Source of the DNA: Massariosphaeria phaeospora
Taxonomy: Eukaryota > Ascomycota > Dothideomycetes > Pleosporales
Assembly (NCBI GenBank): GCA_011032825.1
Contig: JAADJZ010000015.1
Coordinates: 372,001-436,000, forward strand
Direction: 5' to 3'
Length of the DNA stretch: 64,000 nucleotides
Shown in pieces: positions 55,221 through 64,000 of this stretch; the first letter of the stretch is position 1; the number at the start of each line of letters is the position of its first letter. Position numbers and translations under genes: made by a program. The notes below the pieces were generated by a model. The model saw nothing but the letters and a program-made list of their open reading frames with translations, ran no database searches and was not told where the DNA came from.

Positions 55221-55936
55221 TTGGGCCTTTATATTCGGATTATGATAATAAGATGGCGAAGGATGTGTAACAGGTGTTGTTGATGGCTAGGCAGCGCACC
55301 CTTTGAGGTTTAGTGCCCACTTTGCCAAGTTAGCGCCGAGGCAGCAGGGGGGCAAAGTCGGGGTTTGTCATGTAATGTGTGTCTGTTGCCTACGGGCTTT
55401 TCAAATGGAGATGGCAAAGATGCAGAAGGGAGATGGTGTCAATAATACCGGTAGGTTAACCGATACAGGTGTTGAGGTGATGTTCGAGTTCACGGGAGAT
55501 GGAGAGGAGAGGCTGGGATGGTACCACGGGGACTAACTCTATTTGGTTAGTACGATCTCCAGCGTTCCTCGAACTTTGAACTCTTGATCGCACATCACCG
55601 CACAATTATGCTCAACACTCACATGAACTCCTCCACGGTCTCATTCAAAGGGAAATGTATGCAACAGATGGTGATTGGTGTCATTGGCTGCTCTATGGCG
55701 AATGTTTGAGCCATGGGGCTGCCAAGATACCGAGGATGGAGGACTGTCCTCAGCTGCAGGAAGGCTGAAGGCAATCACCCTGCCACCTTCCGGCTCCTCA
55801 TTCATTCCATTACTCTATCAAGTCTTCTGAAATACCGGAGAGAGTAGTCCACCCATGCCATAAGCACCTCTGGCTCGCAACGACCGCGCTGGTACTAATT
55901 CACCTCAAAGCAAGGGCTGGGTCTTTCAACGACAAT
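55221..55936. other. Divergent upstream region of the GIY-YIG-like and HET genes
   Basis: 716 bp. A 77-codon plus-strand frame at 55303-55536 has no domain. Nothing else recognised. Confidence 0.5.
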
Positions 55937-57985
55937 ATGGGAAAGCAACATCCTGTCCACATCAAGTATCCTATCGATCTCAAAAAGAACGAGATTCGGC
56001 TCCTAGAGATCTTGCCCGGTCTATGGAGCGACATCGTTCAATGCGAGTTCCGCATCGTGTCTCTGGACGATAATCCGTCTTATGCAGCGCTTTCCTACGC
56101 ATGGGGAGATGCCCCACCGGAGTTTGATATCACCATCAACAGTTATCCGATCAAGATTCGACCCAATTTGTTCGCCGCTCTTCGCCGGTTCCGGGCATTC
56201 TCTACACAGAAATACTCCGTGATTTGGGCAGATGCTGTGTGCATTGATCAAGCATTCACATTGGAACGAAATCACCAAGTCAGCATGATGGGAACAATCT
56301 ACTCCAAATGTCAAGAGGTTCTTATATGGATGGGGGACATGCTACATGAGTCATACCGGACGGAGAGGGATCCGCACGAGTCCGAACAGGAGAAAAGCGC
56401 AGTGCATCAGCATGAGCAATGTCTCGACATGACGGAAGACAGTGGATCTGCTATACAAGAGTGCAAAGACTTTATGTTGACAAATTGGACTGCGATGGCA
56501 GATTGCAAATACCAGTGCTTAACGCCATCTCATATCGTAATTCTTGGAGCCTGTCTTACCTTCATGATGTCTTCGGGCTGTCACCTTAATGAAGTATCAG
56601 ACCTTTTTGAGAGAATGGGCCCTGTCTCTTGGTCTAAGATCAAGAATCGCAAAGAGTCTATTAGCTTTGCCCTGCGCTTGATCAAGGGGAACATGTGGTT
56701 CCACCGTCTCTGGGTCATCCAAGAGGCTGTGCTTGCTCCCCGTGCCGCGGTCATCCTCGATCAGGTTTCCCTGCGTCTAGAAGCCTTTTCTGACGCGGAA
56801 AATCAATTCAAATCTCATATGGACTCCAATTGCTGCTCCTACAGTGAATCTTTCAGAGGCTTCATGATATCCCTTGGACTTTCGCACTACTGGACAGTAT
56901 TCGACGAGATACTCTCGTTAAGAAAAGAGATGGGCGAACAGCACAAAAAGTCCTCTCTTATTGACCTACGTCTGTATACAGGTGGCAGGTGCGCTTCGAA
57001 CGACCTAGACCAAGTCTACGCTTTGCTGGGTCTAACTAATCAGATGGGAGCCATGGTCCCAAACTACGACTTATCTCCACACCAAGTGTACTGTACGGTG
57101 TCTCGCGACTACATCATTGGTAATAGTTCGCTTCTCCCACTTTCAATATCTAAAAACCAGGGTCGTTATCCTACTACACCATCGTGGGCCGTTGACTTGA
57201 CTCGCTGTGAGTGCGATATGGCCGGCCCTTTCAACCAGCTCTGGGTATATAACGTCTTACCTAATTTCGATGCCTCGAGATACCTCCGCGGACCTGGGCC
57301 CACGTTTCAAGCCAGCTCGCTACTCGTCAATGGTTTATTCACGGATTGCGTACAGACAATCAAAATGATCCGCAATTGGGAATTTCTATCAGGGGGTTAC
57401 GTTGAGAAGTGGTCCAGTACGCTGCTCCGGAATAGATCCCATCTCGAGGCTTACCCGGGCAACGCGACATGTACTCTGGGCCAAGCATGGCTAAGAACGC
57501 TATGTGTAGACCATTTCCAGGAGGCCCCATCACCATCAGATACAGCATACTTTAAAAGGAAGAATCTACGTCGTCTTCGTGACGACGAAGTGCGTCTCGT
57601 GTCCCAAGGAAATAACATATTCGCGTTACCGCCACATCTCAGCGGGAACCAGAGTGCTCCATCATTAAAAGAAGAGCAAGAGTACGAGCGAGCGCTACTT
57701 GGCGTCGAATTTATGTCTGACACACTCATGTCCGGCGCGGTCAGACCCTGGACCATGTTCTTCACCAGCAAGGGCTATCTCGGCATTGCCCACGCGGAGA
57801 TCGCTCCTGCAGACGAAATCATCATCGCAGTCGGCGGGAACATGCCACTTATCCTCCGGCCCACCCCGAACGCCAGCTCATATCGCATCATCTCAGACTG
57901 CTATCTCGACGGCTTTATGGACGGCGAGCACAATGAGCGGATGCAGAGAGAGCAGGGAGGCTTGAAGACGTTCGAGATTGTCTGA
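55937..57985 (+). CDS. HET-domain (heterokaryon incompatibility) protein
   Basis: A single exon of 682 residues. The N-terminal HET domain carries the three family motifs: 'YAALSYAWGDAP' (about residues 49-60), 'YSVIWADAVCIDQAFTLERNHQVSMMGTIYSKCQEVLIWMG' (about 94-134), and 'WFHRLWVIQEAVLAPRAAVILD' (about 254-275). HET domains trigger cell death on incompatible fusion and are related to TIR folds. The C-terminal half ('GRCASNDLDQVYALLGLTNQ', 'PSWAVDLTR', and a terminal regulatory-type domain with 'PWTMFFTSKGYLGIAHAEIAPADEIIIAVGGNMPLILR') is the usual HET-protein extension. No NACHT, WD or ankyrin repeats follow, so it is the simple type. The partner locus is unknown. Confidence 0.92.
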   Translation: MGKQHPVHIKYPIDLKKNEIRLLEILPGLWSDIVQCEFRIVSLDDNPSYAALSYAWGDAPPEFDITINSYPIKIRPNLFAALRRFRAFSTQKYSVIWADAVCIDQAFTLERNHQVSMMGTIYSKCQEVLIWMGDMLHESYRTERDPHESEQEKSAVHQHEQCLDMTEDSGSAIQECKDFMLTNWTAMADCKYQCLTPSHIVILGACLTFMMSSGCHLNEVSDLFERMGPVSWSKIKNRKESISFALRLIKGNMWFHRLWVIQEAVLAPRAAVILDQVSLRLEAFSDAENQFKSHMDSNCCSYSESFRGFMISLGLSHYWTVFDEILSLRKEMGEQHKKSSLIDLRLYTGGRCASNDLDQVYALLGLTNQMGAMVPNYDLSPHQVYCTVSRDYIIGNSSLLPLSISKNQGRYPTTPSWAVDLTRCECDMAGPFNQLWVYNVLPNFDASRYLRGPGPTFQASSLLVNGLFTDCVQTIKMIRNWEFLSGGYVEKWSSTLLRNRSHLEAYPGNATCTLGQAWLRTLCVDHFQEAPSPSDTAYFKRKNLRRLRDDEVRLVSQGNNIFALPPHLSGNQSAPSLKEEQEYERALLGVEFMSDTLMSGAVRPWTMFFTSKGYLGIAHAEIAPADEIIIAVGGNMPLILRPTPNASSYRIISDCYLDGFMDGEHNERMQREQGGLKTFEIV

Positions 57986-58613
57986 ATTTCTGGAATCTCG
58001 GGCTTGCCTTGCTCTCCGAGAAAGCTTCATGTTGTTGCAAGTGCCGATCATCTAACCGAACAACAAACGTCAAACCTTTCCAGGTATAATATAGACTACT
58101 TATCCCATCGTCAATGCCGTTGAGAATCACGAACCGCAGATCCGAGTTCCCTTTTGAAACTACGTAGTCCGTTTCCTGGTATACGAGGGGCTTTGGTCTC
58201 ATGTTTGTGTACTAGCTAGAAAACCGAAAAATCCGTAAAATTATCCCATAGTCGATGAAAATGACGGACGGTCTTGCCTCATTTCCAGTACATGTCTCTT
58301 TTCATATTTCTTTACTAGGCTGGGTGGCAGAGGTAGCAGGATAGCAGAAATCGAGAATGGCAAAGTAGCAAAGTGGCTGTGGCTTGCACGCCGTATTGCC
58401 TCGTACTACTGTGTTGACGCAAAGAGGCTGTATTCTAAGAAAAGGCAAAGTGCCATCCTGAAACGGTGCGGAAATGGCAAAGACGCAGAATGTGGCCCTT
58501 GTACTAAGTCCAGACACACCAAAGGACTAGCAACATCTCCGCTCTATACAGCTACACGCTCAATCCACCAAACGATACTGCCCCACTCCCTGCCTCCTTC
58601 CCCCCTATTTCAA
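57986..58613. other. Convergent 3' intergenic region
   Basis: 628 bp between the HET gene and the nucleoside hydrolase gene. No gene seen. Confidence 0.5.
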
Positions 58614-60742
58614 CTAAACCTCACCAAACACCCGCCCCAACAGCTCCCCCGCAAACCCCTCTATCCACGGACTCCCCACACACCTCTCCACGCGATTCCG
58701 CCGCCTCTCATCCCCCCACCCGCCCGCATCCCCCACAACATCCGCATCGACATCCCCCGTCCGCAGCTTGACCTCTCTCCCCCTGCGATCCACAATGCAG
58801 CACCCGCGCGTCCACTGCCCGGCCGTTTCGACGCGAATGTCTTCGCCAGCGGTGAATTCCCAGCGCGCAGTTTCGGGAGCAGAGGAGAAGGTGGAGGTGA
58901 GACAGTACCAGATCGGGAGCGGGTCGTGGAGCTCCAGGCCTAGCGTCTCGGGGTCGGTGTTTGGCGGCGAGAGCGATAGGATCTTGGCGTAGGTGGCGGT
59001 TAGGAAGAGGGTGGTCCAGAAGGCGAGGGGGGAGGTGGAGAGCGCGGGGGAGGTGGTGTGGGTGGTGAAGAGGGAGTGGGGCAGGAGGTGGGGGGAGGTT
59101 ATGTCTGGTTTGCAGCATATCAGTTTGACTACTTCGTAAAAGGTTCAACGGCAAGGGGAGGTCCAACGCACCGAGAGGGAAGAGCTTCAGTTTCAGCTGC
59201 CTCGACAGTTTCTCTGGATACGCCGGCAACTGGCCCTTCCCACTTAGCACCGGCGGCATCGTCGTCCTCGGATTCGGGCTCGTGAGCGCGAAGACGCGCG
59301 CCGATGCGATGCTGTCCGCATACGTGTTGAACTCTGCTCCGGGGGTAATCTGGTTGCGTTCGTTCAGCATGCGTCTTAGCGGTGTATCGGGTTGCTTAAT
59401 CAGGTTGAAGTTGGGCACGGCAATGCAGGTAACAGAGGGGGAGTTGATAAGAGCGAGATTCGGCGGCTGCAAGCCCATCTCAGCTCAGCTCAGCTCAACT
59501 CAAACATGTGTAGCGAGAAGACAGCAGAGAGTGGAGTAAGACGTACATTTCCGGGAGCATCGATAGCTCCGCCCATAACTACGACTTCCTTGACGCGGAG
59601 GAAGGCTTCTGGGTCGGTGGCTGCTGCGATGGCGAGGTTGGTCAGGGGGCCGATGGCGACGATGGTGATTGTGTCCGGGTCGTTGTCACGCAGGATCTGA
59701 AGCATTTCCTCGTGGGCGGGCTTGAGAGAGGGCGTGAAGAGAGAGTGCTCGTCCTTGACTTTCTGGAGTTCGGCGGTGACCTCCGGGGTCACGTTGTTGG
59801 GTGTGGGTGCGAAGAGGGATTTCCAGGTTTCGGCGGGGGTGAGATGGGGGTGCTGGCGACAGTTCAGTTCAGATAGTTTCAACATAGAGAACTAAGGGAC
59901 GTACGCTGTGGTAAATGCCTCCTAGACCATCGATCCCGTCTGCCTGAGTCAGTATGTGTCCTCCCAGGCCCACCGTATAGGCTCTGCAATGTGGGTTTTA
60001 ACTAGCAGGAAGGGTTCCTCCAGCTCCAACCAGAGTCCTACCGTTAGCCTGTATAGCTCCCAATCGCTCTCTGACCATCTTTTACTAGCTAAAAGCCATT
60101 TGCAGAATCCATACAGCATTCAAATCATGGAGCACTCACGAAAGCAGTCCGCAACCATCATCTGCTCCGCCAGCGGCTCCTCAGCACCAACCGCAACTAC
60201 CTTCAAGTCAGCACTCACCATACCCCAACACCCGCAAACAATAACAACACCTACTCACCAATCGGCTTCCTCGCCAACAACGCCTCGAACCCCTCCGGCC
60301 TGCCATGGTCCCTCCGCCACGCGCGCTCTTTCTCAATGTACTGAAACAGCGTGACCACATTACGTAGACAGCTATCACGACGGCGTTAGTCTAGCAGACG
60401 ACTGCATGACAAGAGCAACAAAAGGAAGCAGAAAAAACCACGACTGGAAAGATTTGCAGAACGGGAATGAATAAAGACATGACGGCGACGGCGACTATTT
60501 CGTGCAAAAGATGGACAGACGGAACCTACTCACTCCTGCACCTTAACATTCCCAAACGTCAACGACAGCATCACAACCTCGACTTCATCCCTCGTCGCCG
60601 AGAACGCCAGCAACATAGCCAGCACATCGTCGACACCCTAGCACAACCTGCTATTAGCGCAAAATAAACTCTGTACTGTACTATCTTTATCACGACACAC
60701 ACTTACAGGATCAGTATCGATGATAATCCGGTTGGGCGCCAT
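58614..60742 (-). CDS. Inosine-uridine preferring nucleoside hydrolase
   Basis: Cleaves the N-glycosidic bond of ribonucleosides (purine/pyrimidine salvage). Eight exons: 60707-60742, 60534-60637, 60259-60371, 60140-60196, 59905-59939, 59547-59852, 59172-59349 and 58614-59104, giving 439 residues. The first join builds the diagnostic Ca2+-binding 'IIIDTDP-GVDDVLAML' (D-T-D-P-G-x-D-D). Others restore 'LSLTFGNVKVQ', 'VAVGAEEPLAEQ', 'FHGIDGLGGIYHSHPHLTP', 'ITIVAIGPLTNLAIA', 'VVVMGGAIDAPGN-ITPGAEFNTYADSIAS' and a final Trp/Cys-containing domain ending VFGEV. All phases agree. The mini-exons of 35 and 57 nt are supported only by family conservation. The C-terminal extension after 'LKLFPLDIT' makes it longer than bacterial relatives, as in other fungal members. 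Confidence 0.92.
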
Positions 60743-61486
60743 CTCGGCCTACTGCAACAATGCTTCAGAAAACCGTGGATGGGAGAAAGGAGGTTAGGAA
60801 GTGCGGGATAAATACCAAGTTTGGTGCTTGGGGTAGGGTAGTGGTTTGTTTTGCGGGGTGGTGGATGGTTTACTCGATGGTGGACGGTTTGCTTGATGGT
60901 GAACGGTTTGCTCGATGGTGGACGGTTTGCTCGATGGTGGACGGTTTGCTCGATGGTGGACGGTTTGCTCGATAGATGCCGGGTTAGATTAGATAAGGTG
61001 CGGCTCGTAAATTTAGGGCTTTCCGACCTGCAGAATTGGGTTGGGTGAAAGAGCCGCGGGCGGAGGTGGCCGAAGAAAAAGGTGGGTCCCTAGACATGCT
61101 AACGTAGGTATTGCGCTATGTGATTATGACTGCGTCTAGGTATTTCGCTGTGGTTGTTTTGGCCCTACCACCTAGTAAAGTCGAATCGAAGGCGCAGATG
61201 AAAACATCATATTCCCATATGTTTGCAAAGGTTACTCCAATTGCAGGTACAAAATAACGCCACTTTGGAATACTCCTAGTCTACACAAAGCCGGTGCCAC
61301 GGACTCCTTGCTTACGCGCTTATACTTTTTGGACATGTCCTTCTTCCTCCTCCTTGCTCGCAAGCGTTTCGGAATGTCGCTCTGTTGGTTGATTGATGAT
61401 ATTGAACCCTAAATCGTATATATCGTCCGATCGATCGGCAAATGCTTAAGGAACTCAAAAACATGTAGGGACTAAAGGTGCACGCA
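60743..61486. other. Upstream region of the nucleoside hydrolase
   Basis: 744 bp holding the 19-bp tandem array (60860-60973) and the 3' UTR of ERV29. No gene seen. Confidence 0.5.
60860..60973. repeat. Tandem repeat, 19-bp unit, six copies
   Basis: Six head-to-tail units of GGTGGACGGTTTGCTCGAT starting at 60860, 60879, 60898, 60917, 60936 and 60955. The last three are perfect; the first three carry one or two changes each. It lies 120-230 bp upstream of the nucleoside hydrolase ATG, within its promoter or leader. Confidence 0.95.
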
Positions 61487-62616
61487 CTAGTACACCTTCT
61501 TCTTCTCGTCGACGCTGAACTGGCCAGGGCCCATATTGACCAGCAAGAGGAGGCCACCGCTGAGATGCTGTTAGCTAGGGGAGTGGTCTGGAGATGGGTT
61601 TGGGACTTACACAATGGAAAGGATCTGGAAGAAGTCGTACTTGGCGAAGTCCTTGTGGGGGTGGTGGGGGTGTAGCGTCCAGAAGTTGTTGACCACGAGA
61701 TTGAAAATGCTGAGGATGACCACCAGCATAATGGCGCTGAACTTGGCCTTGAAACCCACAACAACCATGACACAGGCCACAAACCCGAGCAGGCTGACAA
61801 TGATCCTCCACAGGCTCCAGTCGCCGCGGAAGACGAATCCAATGAAGAGGAAAATCAGGAGCACACGACCAGCGAGCTGGAAGTACATCTTCCTGTCCTT
61901 CTCATCCAGCTGCGGAAGCCCGGCCGGGGCGAACTTCTTGCGCACCCACGAATCCGACAAGACCATCAACAGACCGCCCATAACCGACAGATTCCGCAGG
62001 AAGAAGTTGAGGTCGAAAACCAGCCCATAGCCAATGCCTTGTAGTATGACGACGCCAATCAGGCCAGCGACACCGTAGTCGGAGTGTTTCCGGGCGATGA
62101 CCATGACCGAACAGACGATCATGGCGATAACGTTAACGATCAGGAAGAGGTGGGTGAAGCCGTTCCAGACTATAAGACGAGCACATGTCAGCGACAGCTC
62201 GGGGATTCTAGGTAGGTTCGGGGCTGCATACTGTGTCGGTAATCATGGAGATACGTGAGCTGGTCCTTCCACTGCGTGATAATTCGGAGCGCATCTTCGA
62301 GGAAGGTAACGACGATCAAAAAGCGTCCTATAGCCGGGAGGTATCTATTCAGCATCTGTTAGTTCATTGTTCGCAAGGTGCAATCCACTGCGCCGCCGCC
62401 GCATGCCACCAGCGGGCGGGCCAGGTTCGTGCTGGGCACCACTTACGGCTTCACTGGCTCTGACAGCGTATCCAGCCAGTCCTCGATTTTGCTGGTTTGC
62501 TCCCGCAGAGCGTCCAGCGGGCTCGGGTCATTCGTGGTGCCGTCGCTGCGTCCAGCATTGCCGAAGGGACTTTGATTGCCCAAATGGTAGCCGGCCGTAC
62601 CACGTATTTGTGCCAT
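61487..62616 (-). CDS. ERV29: ER-Golgi cargo receptor Erv29/SURF4
   Basis: A multispanning receptor that loads soluble cargo into COPII vesicles. Four exons: 62447-62616, 62232-62344, 61611-62169 and 61487-61559, giving 304 residues (yeast Erv29 has 310). Donors are GTAAGT, GTATGC and GTAAGT; joins give 'SEPVK-PYLPAIGRFLIVVTFLEDALRII' and 'HDYRH-IWNGFTHLFLIVN'. The family hallmarks 'RFLIVVTFLEDALR', 'LNFFLRNLSVMGGLLMVLSDS', 'RKMYFQLAGRVLLIFLFIGF' and 'NNFWTLHPHHPHKDFAKYDFFQ' are present. The last exon encodes 'GGLLLLVNMGPGQFSVDEKKKVY', ending in a KKxx-type dilysine ER-retrieval signal. About seven membrane segments. Confidence 0.95.
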
Positions 62617-64000
62617 GGTGTAGTTCTGTCGGAACAGAAAGAAACGGAGGACTGCGGCGGTGGGTGGGGAGTCCGGGGGTGTTAGTCTAGGTCCTGAAGC
62701 TCTCCGCGCAGAAGAAATGGTGTCCTTTTCTTAGTCAGCGTGAAAGCCACACTAGCTGGTACGTCGCCGGCCTCAATTCCTTCACTCACCGAGGTTCACG
62801 GTGGATATTAAAAGGTGCTTGTCTAGCGACCTTTCACTATAGCCGCGTGGCACACTGTTAATTACTACTTGCCTAATATGCAGAGCGTGGTAAAACTGTT
62901 GATGCTGGTACTACGTCAACCTCTATTGATGCCACATTTCTTTGCTCTCGCCTTGAGCCGCTCTCGCCCGAAGCGTCCGATCCCTCTATTGACCGGTTTT
63001 GTACAATCCCGACGTGGGCTTTCGGGTGCAGAGCCATATGTAGGCCTTCTTACGAAAACGGGATCTCTAGAACTGAAGAGATAGATCCGCGCGCCTCTAA
63101 ATTAACTTTACTAACTTAACAATACAACTCTACAAAGCTACGATTCTATATAAAGCATTGACTTGATAATGGTACAATACACAGAGTTGTAGTAACGTGT
63201 TCAGCCTTAGTTCCGGAGACCCCGTTTCCGTTAGAGGTATGCACACTGCCCAGTCATCACATGCAGTTGCAGTGTTGGTGAGCTCAGCGTGAACGCCTGC
63301 GCCACTGTAGCGCTGAGGTTGCTAATTCACACCCGAGGGGATGATGGGTATGTTCCTAACAGGTTCAAATCACTTGGGCTGAGGCACGAGAAAATAGATG
63401 CTGTGATGAGCTATGATTTACACTATGAGCTAACTAATCGCTCCCCTACAATTCCTCCGGAGCGACTGGCGATGTGAGACATGCAAGGCGGGTCGAAAGA
63501 GAGGGGATGGCTCGTGCTGCCGAGAAAGAGAAAGGCACAAAGAAACTTCACGGGAAAAAAGGGAATAGCAGCACAGACTCGGTAAGGTTTGTTCATGAAG
63601 TTCCACCAAATACTGTTTGAACTATGAGAGCTAGGCTGCCCATAGCTAGCACCCGATGCAAGAAGTGGCTCTACACACATGTAGAGTTACATTTTGAAAG
63701 ATGGTTCCGCTGTTATACACGACCGATCCGTTAAAACCCACTGAAACAAAGAAACACCTAGGTCATCGTGGCTGGAAAACACTCCAGAATGGATAACCGT
63801 CGGGTGGAGAATATGGCCCGTACTCCGCAAATGAAGCCTCCTTTAGCGTTGGAGAAATTGGTGACGGAGGCGCCAAGATCATGAAATATGTATCGGTCTG
63901 ATGTCAACTTGCCGGCAGACAAGTTATGGCGCACCATAGTGAATAGCCCTTACACGACAGGCCAGTCGGAATCCAGCGGGTGGCTGTGCTCAGGGCCTGG
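62617..64000. other. Right-edge region without a recognisable gene
   Basis: 1.38 kb. Small open frames (62869-63084, 63289-63477, minus 63423-63680) have no domains or splice support. A GTTCAAATC sequence near 63363 resembles a tRNA B box, but no acceptor stem or A box fits around it. It may be the edge of a gene-poor or repeat-derived region. Confidence 0.45.

Noticed and set aside
58708..59478. 256-codon minus-strand frame
   Set aside because: Reads exon 7 of the nucleoside hydrolase and then runs out of frame through an intron and exon 8; the spliced model restores the conserved protein.
60860..60973. CRISPR-like array
   Set aside because: Units are directly adjacent without spacers, and the genome is eukaryotic; it is a simple tandem repeat.
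63290..63390. Possible tRNA gene around a GTTCAAATC box
   Set aside because: No matching acceptor stem, A box or anticodon loop could be built around it.

Overview
The window is nuclear DNA of a filamentous ascomycete (Pezizomycotina); I infer a Dothideomycete-like fungus. The evidence is densely packed single-copy eukaryotic housekeeping genes, short spliceosomal introns (mostly 46-150 nt, GT donors, CTAAC/CTGAC-like branch points), HET-domain and fungal F-box genes, and a Fot1/pogo-type transposon. Introns were placed by hand from splice consensus, reading frame and remembered family conservation. No similarity search was run.

Left part (1-19.5 kb), mostly conserved core genes: a PPR protein cut by the window edge, ERG8 (mevalonate pathway), ribosomal protein uL29, GOS1 (Golgi SNARE), ATP10 (F0 assembly), a Pol X DNA polymerase with a BRCT region, a TRI14-like secreted protein, an unrecognised 394-aa protein, a UBL3/MUB-type prenylated ubiquitin-fold protein flanked by copies of a dispersed repeat, and the proteasome chaperone UMP1.

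Middle (19.8-31 kb): a TMEM19/DUF92 membrane protein, then the accessory part of the window. There an intact pogo-like transposon sits inside an older AT-rich non-autonomous element with related ends. It is followed by an F-box gene, a secreted lysozyme-fold-like protein between two gene-poor stretches, and a 14-TM-type MFS transporter.

Right part (31-62.6 kb): SEC13 (COPII/nuclear pore), a second F-box gene, a GPI-anchored sorbosone-dehydrogenase-like protein, a 1081-aa disordered protein of unknown role, GCN20 (ABC-F), a WHI2-like BTB protein, S-adenosylhomocysteinase, a GIY-YIG-like protein with a C-terminal membrane anchor, a HET-domain protein, an 8-exon nucleoside hydrolase and ERV29/SURF4. 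The last 1.4 kb shows no gene. SEC13, ERV29 and GOS1 all serve the early secretory pathway, but they are scattered and look like ordinary syntenic core genes, not a cluster.

The most unusual structural signals are three genes whose first coding exon is only the ATG (uL29, UMP1, SEC13), a 12-nt micro-exon in uL29, three GC-AG introns among the 51 modelled, the nested transposon pair with shared terminal sequence, and the GIY-YIG/tail-anchor architecture. I see no convincing undescribed multi-gene system.
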